A stretch of DNA of 64,000 nucleotides from Paenibacillus_AP thailandensis (GTDB taxonomy: Bacteria > Bacillota > Bacilli > Paenibacillales > Paenibacillaceae). The notes below the pieces were generated by a model that saw only the letters and a list, made by a program, of their open reading frames with translations, searched no databases and was not told where the DNA came from. The translations under genes were made by a program, and so were the position numbers. Below are positions 24,483-32,529 of the stretch, piece by piece (position 1 is the stretch's first letter; each line of letters opens with the position of its first letter). Location: NCBI RefSeq assembly GCF_042685365.1, contig NZ_JBHUMY010000012.1:248001-312000 (forward strand), written 5' to 3'.

Positions 24483-24492
24483 ACAATCCGTA

Positions 24493-24578
24493 TGCCGGGA
24501 ACGGGGGTCGAACCCGTACGGTTGTCACCAACCGCAGGATTTTAAGTCCTGTGCGTCTGCCTATTCCGCCACCCCGGC
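24493..24578 (-). tRNA. tRNA-Leu (anticodon UAA)
   Basis: The minus strand gives acceptor GCCGGGG with TCCCGGC, an anticodon stem CAGGA/TCCTG enclosing CTTAAAA, the long variable arm of a class II tRNA (CGGTTGGTGACAACCG region), and the TTCGACC T loop. Anticodon TAA reads leucine UUA/UUG. CCA is not encoded. It is the last of three tRNAs. Confidence 0.93.
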
Positions 24579-24596
24579 AGGTTGTGTGTTCAATGG

Positions 24597-24670
24597 TGGG
24601 CCCTGAGGGACTCGAACCCCCGACCAATCGGTTATGAGCCGACCGCTCTAACCAACTGAGCTAAGGGCCC
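24597..24670 (-). tRNA. tRNA with CAU anticodon, probably tRNA-Ile2
   Basis: The minus strand forms a cloverleaf with acceptor GGGCCCT/AGGGCCC, anticodon loop CTCATAA and T loop TTCGAGT. CAU could be Met or Ile. The body (TTAGCTCAGTTGGTTAGAGC, GGCTCATAACC) resembles the Bacillus Ile-CAU tRNA, whose wobble C becomes lysidine through TilS, more than elongator Met. Confidence 0.85.
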
Positions 24671-24701
24671 TGACAATATGATTGTTCATTTCTCGTAAGG
24701 T

Positions 24702-24778
<77 letters not shown>

Positions 24779-24936
24779 TTAATAACCGTCTGTCTGAAAA
24801 CCTTCGATCGAAGTTCTTCAAGGACGATCGACCGCCTTTCAGCGGCAGTTTTATATCGCCAATCACAAAAACGAGTGTCGAAACTAAACTTTCTGATCAG
24901 GTCAGAAAAGATCAAACTCGAACGGCGACAAAATTA

Positions 24937-24966
24937 AATATACATGAACCTACCGTATAAAGTCAA
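24937..24966 (-). promoter_or_regulatory. promoter of the tRNA cluster
   Basis: Minus-strand TTGACT (24961-24966) and TATATT (24937-24942) with an 18-nt spacer lie about 160 nt ahead of tRNA-fMet. The leader between them has no gene. Confidence 0.65.
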
Positions 24967-25022
24967 GCATTTTTTTTAAATTATATAAGGAAGAATTGGC
25001 ATCTTTTTATTTATGATTTCAT

Positions 25023-25187
25023 TCAGGGAACATAACGGACGCCGTATTTTCCTTTGCGGGACCGGAACACTTCGATTTCCTTCGGGCAGTCGTAGCCGTA
25101 AATCCACCAGTCGTTTTCCATTCGGCGGACAAGGCAGCCCGCTTGAAACTTCGTATCGTAAAGCCGAACCCAATAAATCCATTTCAT
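25023..25187 (-). CDS. hypothetical 54-aa protein with ribosome site inside a hairpin
   Basis: The protein is MKWIYWVRLYDTKFQAGCLV... ending KYGVRYVP, aromatic-rich (four Trp, eight Tyr/Phe) with two Cys and basic overall. AAGGAGGG lies 7-8 nt before the ATG, an excellent site, which makes the gene credible despite its length. That site forms the 3' arm of a 14-bp perfect hairpin (25195-25236). It follows the solute-binding lipoprotein gene by 61 nt. No family is recognised. Confidence 0.7.
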   Translation of the reverse strand: MKWIYWVRLYDTKFQAGCLVRRMENDWWIYGYDCPKEIEVFRSRKGKYGVRYVP

Positions 25188-25194
25188 CGAATAA

Positions 25195-25236
25195 TCCCTC
25201 CTTGTTTGAGGTTATATTTCCCCAAACAAGGAGGGA
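25195..25236 (-). promoter_or_regulatory. 14-bp perfect mRNA hairpin covering the ribosome site of the 54-aa gene
   Basis: In the minus-strand transcript TCCCTCCTTGTTTG is followed after 14 nt by CAAACAAGGAGGGA, a perfect complement. The second arm contains the Shine-Dalgarno of the 54-aa gene. There is no T run, so it is not a simple terminator. Sequestration of the site, or protection of the upstream mRNA end, is likely. Confidence 0.75.
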
Positions 25237-25248
25237 TACATGCGTCAT

Positions 25249-26787
25249 TTAACCGACCGGAACCGCCTCTGCGGTACCGCCGCCGTCGGCTGCCGGCTTC
25301 AATTCGCCTTCGGCCGGACTCGCAGGAGCGTTTTTGATTTCGGTCAATATTTTATTGCCTTCCGTTTCCCACTGCGCCAGCGCCTCTTCAACCGTCTTCG
25401 TCCCTTGCACGACTTCTTGGAACAGTTGGTACGCCGGCTGCTCCGCCTCGTAAAGCCGCGGGTATTCCCGCAATTGCTTCTCCGTATCGGTGGATTGCGG
25501 CGGAATCGGCTTCACCGAAGTGAACGCGTTGATATTGAAGGTTAAACCGTCGCGCGGCTTGATGAACTCTTTGCGGGCGGTCAATTGGTAATTGTTGCGC
25601 GACTTCAGCTCCGCCCACTCCCGGCTGTTCGTAAATTTGATGAAATCCCATGCATCGTCCGCGTTTGGCGCGTTAACGTTAATGCCCATCAGATCGCTTA
25701 AATACACATTGCCAACCCCTGGCATTTCTTGATGCGAAGGCATCGTGACGACGTCCCATTCAAACGGTTTGAAATCCTGAATTTTCGACGCGTTGTCCAT
25801 CGTCGTTTTAATTTCGTTTGCATAGTAGTATTCGCCGATGGTCATCGCCGTCCGGCCAAGCAAGAACAGGTCGCCGCCAATCGGATTGGAATAGTAGCTG
25901 CCGTCGGCGTTTTGCTTGTTCATGCTTTCGTAGACAAGCGACATATCTTCCTGCGTCGGAACGACGTGATCCTTGTACAAGCCGGTCATCGTTTCCCATA
26001 CCTTCTGCCAGCCCGGCTCGTTAACCGTCATGCGCTCCAGCTTGTCGTCCCATTTTTTCAAGCCTAGCGGGGCGCTGTACGTTTGCATGTCGTAATAACC
26101 GTCGGATCCCCAGCGATTGAACGTCATGCCGAATTGACGCTCCCCGCCTTCGCCCTTGCTGAGCAAACGGGCCAGTTCGAACACTTGGTCCCAAGTCATG
26201 TTGTCCGTAGGAAAATCGATGCCCGCTTCGGTAAACATCGTCTTATTGTAGTAGAGAGCCGAAGAATTGAACGTCGGCGTAAGCGCATAGAGGGCGTTGT
26301 CGCCCGAAGCCGCCTTGATCCCGTCGACCACGGTCGGAACGTAGTCGGAAATATCGAATTTATCCTGCGTAATAAGCGGATCAAGCTGCTTGAGCAAATT
26401 ATCCTGCGTCAGGCGCTTCAAATAGTTGTAGTCGAAAATAACGACGTCAACCGGGTTGTCGCCGGTAAGCATTTTCGTCAGCTGCTCGTAAGTGTCGGGC
26501 TGCTTTTCGTTTTCCCCGTTCGGGTTATCGAACCGGCTGGCGCTGTAATCGACCGCAAATTGAAATTCGATATCGATATTCGGGTGCGTATATTCATAGG
26601 TGTTCGTATATTGCTCGCGCACCCAGGAATCGTTATTGGCTTCGCCGTATAACACCCCGATGCGAAGCACTCTATTTTCGGCCGACTGATCCCCGCCGCC
26701 GCTGCAAGCGGAAATAAGCCCCGTCAGCATCGTAACCGAAACGGCCGTTGCGGCCAGCTTGCCGATCCATTTCCATTTTCCAGTCAT
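25249..26787 (-). CDS. extracellular solute-binding lipoprotein in an export-type operon
   Basis: The 512-aa lipoprotein has a signal peptide ending in lipobox LISACSGG (Cys near residue 28), and a family-1 solute-binding fold (FDYNYLKRLTQDNLLKQLDP, then VYLSDLMGINVNAPNADDAW). A TFEQ-like run is followed by a Glu/Ala/Gly-rich tail. It starts only 8 nt after the ATPase-AbrB gene, so it belongs to the MacAB-like operon rather than to a sugar importer; no importer permease adjoins it. Its role may be sensing or substrate capture for the FtsX-type complex. That is inference from gene order. Confidence 0.85.
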   Translation of the reverse strand: MTGKWKWIGKLAATAVSVTMLTGLISACSGGGDQSAENRVLRIGVLYGEANNDSWVREQYTNTYEYTHPNIDIEFQFAVDYSASRFDNPNGENEKQPDTYEQLTKMLTGDNPVDVVIFDYNYLKRLTQDNLLKQLDPLITQDKFDISDYVPTVVDGIKAASGDNALYALTPTFNSSALYYNKTMFTEAGIDFPTDNMTWDQVFELARLLSKGEGGERQFGMTFNRWGSDGYYDMQTYSAPLGLKKWDDKLERMTVNEPGWQKVWETMTGLYKDHVVPTQEDMSLVYESMNKQNADGSYYSNPIGGDLFLLGRTAMTIGEYYYANEIKTTMDNASKIQDFKPFEWDVVTMPSHQEMPGVGNVYLSDLMGINVNAPNADDAWDFIKFTNSREWAELKSRNNYQLTARKEFIKPRDGLTFNINAFTSVKPIPPQSTDTEKQLREYPRLYEAEQPAYQLFQEVVQGTKTVEEALAQWETEGNKILTEIKNAPASPAEGELKPAADGGGTAEAVPVG

Positions 26788-26795
26788 TCGCTACT

Positions 26796-27689
26796 TCACT
26801 CCCCCAATGTTTTCGGCCGCGTAATGACGATTCGCTCGCCGTCAAATTCCATCGTCGCCTTGTCTTTAATGTTCAGAGCGGTCAAATATTCCTTCGGTAC
26901 CTGCAGGCGCCCTACGCGGTCCACGACGACGTAGGCTTCATGCACGGAAGATTGCAATCCTTTCGTTTCTTCTGAAGATGCCGCCTCACCCCCACCCGGA
27001 ATAATATTCGGATTTCGCTTGATGAATTCCGTGCTGGTCAAGCCGTCGCGGATCGCAACGACGCGGTCCACTTTGCCCGCAAGCGACAAATCGTGAGTAA
27101 CGATGACGATCGTGACGCCAAGCTCGCGGTTCAACCGCCGGAATATGCCCATGATCATATCCGACGTGGCCGTATCGACCGAGCCGGTCGGCTCGTCGGC
27201 AAGCAGCAGCTTCGGCCGGTTGGAGAGCGATATCGCGATGGCGACCCGCTGCTGTTCGCCGCCCGACAGCTGGTGGAGCTTGTTGTGCATCCGCTCCTTC
27301 AAGCCGACCCACTCAAGCAGCTGCTTGGCATAAGCGCGGTCCGTTTTGCCTGAAAGCATCATCGGCATCTCCACGTTTTCGAGCGCCGACAAATACGGAA
27401 GCAGATTGCGCGCGTTATTTTGCCAAATAAAACCGACCGTTTCGCGTTTGTACTGGACGAGCTGTTCTTCCGTGATTTTGAGCAAATCCCAAGGGCCGAC
27501 CGTCACTTGCCCGGCGGAAGGGCGGTCCAGCCCGCCCAATATGTTCAGCAGCGTAGATTTGCCGCTTCCGCTGTTGCCGATAATGGCCATCAGCTCCCCG
27601 TCCTCCACCTTCAGGTTGAGGCCTTGAAGCGCAACGACTTCCAAATCGTCCGTTTTGTAAATTTTGACTAGTCCTTCGCATTCGATCAT
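26796..27689 (-). CDS. ABC ATPase fused to an AbrB/SpoVT-like domain
   Basis: The 297-aa protein begins MIECEGLVKIYKTDDLEVVA and contains a complete LolD/MacB-type ATPase: Walker A GNSGSGKST (about 38-46), Q-loop, signature LSGGEQQR, Walker B LLLADEPTGS and the H-loop THD. After a linker (235-250) a C-terminal segment VVDRVGRLQVPKEYLTALNI followed by MEFDGERIVITRPK resembles a SpoVT/AbrB-like swapped-hairpin domain. It powers the FtsX-type permease directly downstream of which it lies (the stop of the permease is 3 nt before its start). The AbrB-like tail is unusual in transport ATPases. Confidence 0.85.
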   Translation of the reverse strand: MIECEGLVKIYKTDDLEVVALQGLNLKVEDGELMAIIGNSGSGKSTLLNILGGLDRPSAGQVTVGPWDLLKITEEQLVQYKRETVGFIWQNNARNLLPYLSALENVEMPMMLSGKTDRAYAKQLLEWVGLKERMHNKLHQLSGGEQQRVAIAISLSNRPKLLLADEPTGSVDTATSDMIMGIFRRLNRELGVTIVIVTHDLSLAGKVDRVVAIRDGLTSTEFIKRNPNIIPGGGEAASSEETKGLQSSVHEAYVVVDRVGRLQVPKEYLTALNIKDKATMEFDGERIVITRPKTLGE

Positions 27690-27692
27690 CGT

Positions 27693-30581
27693 CTATCGCT
27701 CCTCTCCCATTTTGACCGCTTGATGAACGCGCAGCCTGCGGATATGCAGGAAGAGCAGAATGGCTCCGATGACGATCATGAAGCCGACGACGCCGTAAAG
27801 CTGCAGCATATCCTGCGAATTAAACACGACCCGGAACGGCGGAACCGTATCGGTCACGTTCTCGGCAGTTTGCAGGAACGGAAGGAACAGCACGCTCGTC
27901 AGCTTGCCGATCCCGATGCCGAGACCGATGGACAATCCGGCCGTCAGCAATTGTTCGAGCAGCAGCATACCCGTCAGCTGTCCTCTCGAAAGCCCCATTG
28001 CGCGCAGAACGCCGAACTGAACAACGCGGCCGGACAGATTGAAGAACCAATAGAGCACGTATCCGACCAGCGTGACGATGACCGATACGAGGAAGCCAAG
28101 GCTTAAGATGCCGAATATGCCGCCCCTCGTCGGATGTTTCGCCTGCGTGAGCAGCTCGTTGCGCACGTCTTCCACGGACGCTACCGCAATGTTCTGCTCG
28201 GCCAGCTTCTCCAGTATCGGAGCGACCTTCGCGCCTTCCTCCATGCTGAGCCACACTTCGTAAGGCATGATAGGCAGCTGGTCGTAAATATAATCGAGAT
28301 TCGCGATAATGAACGGCGACTGATCCGGATATTGGCTAGGCCAATAAGGCAATATGCCGACGATAACGAATTCCAGCCTTCCGTCCGGGAACCCGGCGGT
28401 AATCGCGTCGCCAAGCTTAAGCTGATACTTCTCGGCAACGCCCGTCGGAATGATCGCCGCGTTCTCGTAATACCCGAGATTGTTCAAATAATAGTTCGGA
28501 TGGACCGGATACAAGTCCTCGCGGAACCAGCCGACGTCATCGAAGTCGACATTGTCGATGCCCATGACCGTCCCCTGGCCGATGGAGCGGCCGGAGACGA
28601 CGATGCTCGCGTTCGTTTGCAGGACGCGGGCAGCCGCTTTCACGCCTTCCAGCTTGCGGAATATTTCGAACGGAGGCTCGTTGTATAAAATTTTTGTCGG
28701 CGTCGGAGGACCGCCGTTGCCTCCTCCGCCTCCTCCGCCTCCTCCGCCATTGCCGCCACCGCCGCTACCGCCGCCGTTGCCTCCCCCGCCTCCGTTATTG
28801 CCGGGGTTCGCGAATTCGGCCGTGCTTTCCCATACCGTCTGAATGATGACGTCGGTTCCGTACCGGTACAGCGTCCTCTCCTCGGAGTTCAAATCGATCG
28901 TCCGCGCCGCGGAAGCGTTGTACACGCCGAGTCCCAGCGTCAATATAAGCAAAATCATAAGCGGATAATAGCCTTTGGACGAACGGGAAAGCTGCGTAAG
29001 CGTCAAATAAAGCGGCACCGGGAGAAACTTGCGCCCGAGCAGATTAAACAGCTTGAGCAGCCAAGGAAACAGCCTTAAGCAAAACAAGCCGATGGCAAAA
29101 ATGGACAACGCCGGCACGAAAAACAGAAACGGCTGAACGTTAAGCTGGTCGGTCGTCATGCCGGTCTGGAACGTAAGCATCTGGCGCTCGTTGAACAAAT
29201 ACCAGCCGTAGCCGGCAAGACCGAGCAACGCGACGTCGATGAACCATCTTTGCCAGACGGGTCCGCGGTCCGACCGCGCCAGCTCGCGTTTATAGCTGAC
29301 GATGGAGGAGCGGGCGTACAGGACGGCCGGGATGACGGTCGCAAGAATCGCAAGCAGCACCGCAGCGCCTCCGGCAATGATCGCTTCCGTGCCGAAGCCT
29401 ACCGGAATCGATTTCCGGTTGACGAAAGAGAGGAAGCCGTTGGCCGAACCGATGCTCTTCGCCATAAACCATCCGAGGAACGGGCCGGCCGCCAGCGCGA
29501 CGGCTCCAAGCAGCAGCCCTTCCAGTAAATAAATCCATATAATTTGCCGGGTACCCGCGCCTCTGCTTCGCAATACCGCGATGTCGCTCCGCTGCTTGTC
29601 AAGCGCTTGACGTGCGTTCATGGCAATGAAATAGAACACCATCGCCAGCATCGGAGCGGCAAGCGTAAACAGCATCGTCTGCAGCTGCAGGCTTTGGGCC
29701 CGGAACTCGCTAAGCGTCGAAGCGAACGAAATTTCCACCTTCGTGTTTTGCAGCTTCTGGTAAAGCTCGACGTTTAGCCTCTCGAGCGTCCGGCCGAGCG
29801 GATTCAGCTCGCTCGTCTGGATGTCGGACAGATCGAACACGTAATACCACGAAGCGTTCTGGATCGGTACGTTGTCCTCGGTCATCAAGCCTTCGAAAGC
29901 GGCTTCGCTGATTTGAATCGAGTTCATAAGCGATTCCAGACCTTGGAACCAATACGGGTCCGTGTCGTTTGCCGGCTTGTAAACCCCGACGATTTTGACC
30001 TTTAACGTCAAGTTCAGCCCGCCGTAAACGGGATACTCGAAAACGTCTCCGACATGAATGTCGTTGCGGTACATCGCTTCTTCAAGCATGACCGCCTCCA
30101 GGACGCCGCCGCTCTCCCCGCTTTCGGAGAACCAAGCGCCTTGCGTCAGCTCCGTCTTCTCCTGCAGCCCCGACATCGTCGAAATCGTCAGCTGGCGGCT
30201 CCGGCTGGCGTCCACTTTGGTCGGATCTTCGGGTACGACGTCCGTGCCCCGAATGGAATAGCTTCGGACGTAAGTTTGGCTTGGGAAGCCGATAAGCTGC
30301 GGCACTTCATTCCCGATATAGCCGTCCACGTCATTCAGCTGTCCGGGGTCGGTCTTCGTCCCTCCCGGCGCTTGATAACGCATAAGGAGCGATCCGGCCG
30401 GGAGTCCTTCGCTTTTTTCCTTAAGCGATTCGGAAACGACGCGCTTAAGCGCTCCGTCCGCATACATCGGAATGCTGGTCGCAAACGCGACCGCCATAAT
30501 AAGGCCCATGAGGGTGCTGACCGTAAGCCAGCGCGTATTCCACATTTTGCGGAATAAAAATCGAAACAGCGGAATACCCAT
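27693..30581 (-). CDS. FtsX-like ABC permease with poly-Gly linker
   Basis: The 962-aa protein has a MacB/FtsX plan: an N-terminal helix, a large extracytoplasmic domain, three helices at about 300-410, a second set of helices at 440-560, a second extracytoplasmic domain (about 570-810), and three C-terminal helices with LVGYVLYWFFNLSGRVVQFG and VLRAMGLSRGQLTGMLLLEQ. The second extracytoplasmic region opens with about 35 residues that are nearly all Gly with few Asn/Ser (28680-28800 in the window). The GGLDR-type ATPase and HlyD-type adaptor are encoded on either side. It probably drives mechanotransmission or export of a lipid, peptide or drug; substrate unknown. Confidence 0.88.
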   Translation of the reverse strand: MGIPLFRFLFRKMWNTRWLTVSTLMGLIMAVAFATSIPMYADGALKRVVSESLKEKSEGLPAGSLLMRYQAPGGTKTDPGQLNDVDGYIGNEVPQLIGFPSQTYVRSYSIRGTDVVPEDPTKVDASRSRQLTISTMSGLQEKTELTQGAWFSESGESGGVLEAVMLEEAMYRNDIHVGDVFEYPVYGGLNLTLKVKIVGVYKPANDTDPYWFQGLESLMNSIQISEAAFEGLMTEDNVPIQNASWYYVFDLSDIQTSELNPLGRTLERLNVELYQKLQNTKVEISFASTLSEFRAQSLQLQTMLFTLAAPMLAMVFYFIAMNARQALDKQRSDIAVLRSRGAGTRQIIWIYLLEGLLLGAVALAAGPFLGWFMAKSIGSANGFLSFVNRKSIPVGFGTEAIIAGGAAVLLAILATVIPAVLYARSSIVSYKRELARSDRGPVWQRWFIDVALLGLAGYGWYLFNERQMLTFQTGMTTDQLNVQPFLFFVPALSIFAIGLFCLRLFPWLLKLFNLLGRKFLPVPLYLTLTQLSRSSKGYYPLMILLILTLGLGVYNASAARTIDLNSEERTLYRYGTDVIIQTVWESTAEFANPGNNGGGGGNGGGSGGGGNGGGGGGGGGGNGGPPTPTKILYNEPPFEIFRKLEGVKAAARVLQTNASIVVSGRSIGQGTVMGIDNVDFDDVGWFREDLYPVHPNYYLNNLGYYENAAIIPTGVAEKYQLKLGDAITAGFPDGRLEFVIVGILPYWPSQYPDQSPFIIANLDYIYDQLPIMPYEVWLSMEEGAKVAPILEKLAEQNIAVASVEDVRNELLTQAKHPTRGGIFGILSLGFLVSVIVTLVGYVLYWFFNLSGRVVQFGVLRAMGLSRGQLTGMLLLEQLLTAGLSIGLGIGIGKLTSVLFLPFLQTAENVTDTVPPFRVVFNSQDMLQLYGVVGFMIVIGAILLFLHIRRLRVHQAVKMGEER

Positions 30582-30584
30582 CGG

Positions 30585-31640
30585 CTATCGACCTACCACT
30601 TTCTGCCCCGGCGTCAGCCCCTGCAATATTTCGATCTGCGTCGCCGTTTGCTGGCCTACCTCCACATCGACCTCCCGTTTGCCTTCTTCGTCCACCACTT
30701 GCACGTACGTTCGCGATCCGATCGTACGCAAGGCGGACGGAGGAATGACGATGGCGTTCTCCTTGCGGTTAATAATGATGCTGATCGACAGCGGCATGCC
30801 GCGCGTCAGCCCTTTGGGCATTTCGTTAAGCTCTACGTGCATGAAATCTTCCAAGCGTTCGAGGTCCTCTTCGTTGCCGTTCTCCGAATCCGATTCGGTC
30901 GCAAGCGGCAGCTGCTTCACCTTGCCTTCGACCGTTCCGATATTGTTGATGCTGACCGAGACGGGCATGCCGACCGCAACTTTGGACAACTGATCCTTCG
31001 TCAGCTTCGCGGCGGGAATCAGCACGCTTGTATCCGCAATCGTCGCAATCGCCTTATAAGCCGTAATCGCATCGCCTTTCTCCACCTTGACGTCCAGGAT
31101 GGTGCCGGCGAACGGAGCCGTCAGCTTCGCTTTGGCGATCTCCTCCTGCAGATCGGCGATTCCTTGGCGCTTCTCCTCGAAGGCAATCGACAGCTCCTCG
31201 AATTCGATCGGATCCATCGTGTCTTTATTGCGCATCGTTTCCTTCATCGACAGCTCTTCCTTGCGGAAAGCAAGCTGTTCCGACTTGAGCTGCTTCTGCA
31301 ATTCGTCCACGTCAAGCTCGCCGATGAGCTGGCCGGCGGCTACCTGGTCTCCGCTTTTGACGTACAAAGCTTTCAAGTTTTTATCTTCCAGCGTGAAATA
31401 AAGCGGCTCCTCCTTCGAGGAGAGCATCTTGCCGACGACTTGAATCTTCGTTTCCAGCGTTGCCGTCGTCACTTCGTATTCCGGCTTCTTCGAGATTTGC
31501 GGCGGCGCGATGGATGGAAGCACTTCCTCCTCTCCCTCGTCCGGGAGCAGCGAGCATGCGCTCGTAAACGCCAGCGAAGCGCCTAAAGCGACGGCCGCCG
31601 CTCCCTTAAATAAACTTCCCGTCCACCATTTCGTAAACAT
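30585..31640 (-). CDS. HlyD/MacA-type periplasmic-adaptor-like lipoprotein
   Basis: The 351-aa protein starts at the ATG at 31640 (MFTKWWTGSLFKGAAAVALG) with GGAGG 9 nt ahead; an ATG at 31670 is also open but less well placed. A lipobox FTSACSLL gives a lipidated Cys near residue 29. The barrel-lipoyl-coiled-coil order of membrane-fusion proteins follows: VVGKMLSSKEEPLYFTLEDK (lipoyl half), a helical hairpin of about 60 residues (QLKSEQLAFRKEELSMKE...), the second half LTAPFAGTILDVKVEKGDAI and barrel strands. Overlaps the upstream ATPase gene by 35 nt. It partners the FtsX permease. Confidence 0.88.
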   Translation of the reverse strand: MFTKWWTGSLFKGAAAVALGASLAFTSACSLLPDEGEEEVLPSIAPPQISKKPEYEVTTATLETKIQVVGKMLSSKEEPLYFTLEDKNLKALYVKSGDQVAAGQLIGELDVDELQKQLKSEQLAFRKEELSMKETMRNKDTMDPIEFEELSIAFEEKRQGIADLQEEIAKAKLTAPFAGTILDVKVEKGDAITAYKAIATIADTSVLIPAAKLTKDQLSKVAVGMPVSVSINNIGTVEGKVKQLPLATESDSENGNEEDLERLEDFMHVELNEMPKGLTRGMPLSISIIINRKENAIVIPPSALRTIGSRTYVQVVDEEGKREVDVEVGQQTATQIEILQGLTPGQKVVGR

Positions 31641-32325
31641 GATCGGCAACCTCCAAAATTGTAGGGTCATGAGTAGTCATACAAATCGTAACTTCTTCCG
31701 TCCGGATAATCGTTTGAAATACGGACATAATTTGCGCGGCCATGCCGGTATCCAGCTCCGCCGTCGGCTCGTCTGCAAGCAGCAGCTTCGGCCGGTGCGC
31801 GATCGCTTTGGCGATGGCCACGCGCTGCTGTTCGCCGCCCGACAACTCGAACGGCCTGTGGTGCATCCGTTTTTCCAGTCCAACCATCGCCAGGCAATGC
31901 TCCACTCTTTCCTTCCAGAGCGACTTCTTCACGCCGGCCATCCGCAGCGACAGCTCTACGTTTTCCTTCGCCGACAGCAAAGGCATTAACGCGAAAGCCT
32001 GGAAAATAAATCCGATGTCCTTGCGCCTTACGAGTGTCCGCTGGTGATCGTTCATGCTATGGAACGGGCGGCCGTCGAACCAAATCTCTCCTTTGCTGGG
32101 CATATCCAGACCGCCTAGACTGTTCAGCAGCGTTGTTTTGCCCGAGCCCGAACGCCCGCGCAGCATGACGAGCTGTTTCGGCCTCAATTCCATATTGATG
32201 CCCTTTAAGACGTGCAGCGGCGCGCCTCCGACCTGGAAGGTACGCTCCACGTTCGAAACCGTCAGCAGCTTGTCCTTGCGGCCGTCCGCCGCTTCATCCG
32301 CCGCGTTCGATTGCTGCAAGCTCAT
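31606..32325 (-). CDS. ABC ATPase, MacB/LolD type
   Basis: The 239-aa ATPase has Walker A GRSGSGKTT (about 58-66), IGFIFQAFALMPLL in the Q-loop region, signature LSGGEQQRVA, Walker B LLLADEPTAE and THD. It opens the five-gene operon (with the adaptor, permease, second ATPase and binding protein) and overlaps the adaptor gene by 35 nt. Two ATPases for one FtsX permease would be unusual unless they form a heterodimer or serve separate steps. Confidence 0.9.
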   Translation of the reverse strand: MSLQQSNAADEAADGRKDKLLTVSNVERTFQVGGAPLHVLKGINMELRPKQLVMLRGRSGSGKTTLLNSLGGLDMPSKGEIWFDGRPFHSMNDHQRTLVRRKDIGFIFQAFALMPLLSAKENVELSLRMAGVKKSLWKERVEHCLAMVGLEKRMHHRPFELSGGEQQRVAIAKAIAHRPKLLLADEPTAELDTGMAAQIMSVFQTIIRTEEVTICMTTHDPTILEVADHVYEMVDGKFI

Positions 32326-32485
32326 CTTGCGTTCCTCCCCCTTTTTCTCCTGCTTGCCTCTTTCCCCAACTCATAATTCTCATATACAATTTTTTAGACG
32401 CTGCATGCGGCGGAAATGTTACGTTGCATTTCAACTTTTTTCTAAAATATCCATAGTTCCAAAATCGGCTTCTTTCGATCTAGGC

Positions 32486-32516
32486 AAAAAAAGTCCCGCT
32501 TCATAAGCGGGACTTT
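32486..32516 (-). terminator. terminator of the chemoreceptor gene
   Basis: On the minus strand AAGTCCCGCTT-at-GAAGCGGGACTT is followed by TTTTT, 14 nt after the stop of the chemoreceptor. Confidence 0.85.
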
Positions 32517-32529
32517 CCGGACAAAATCG

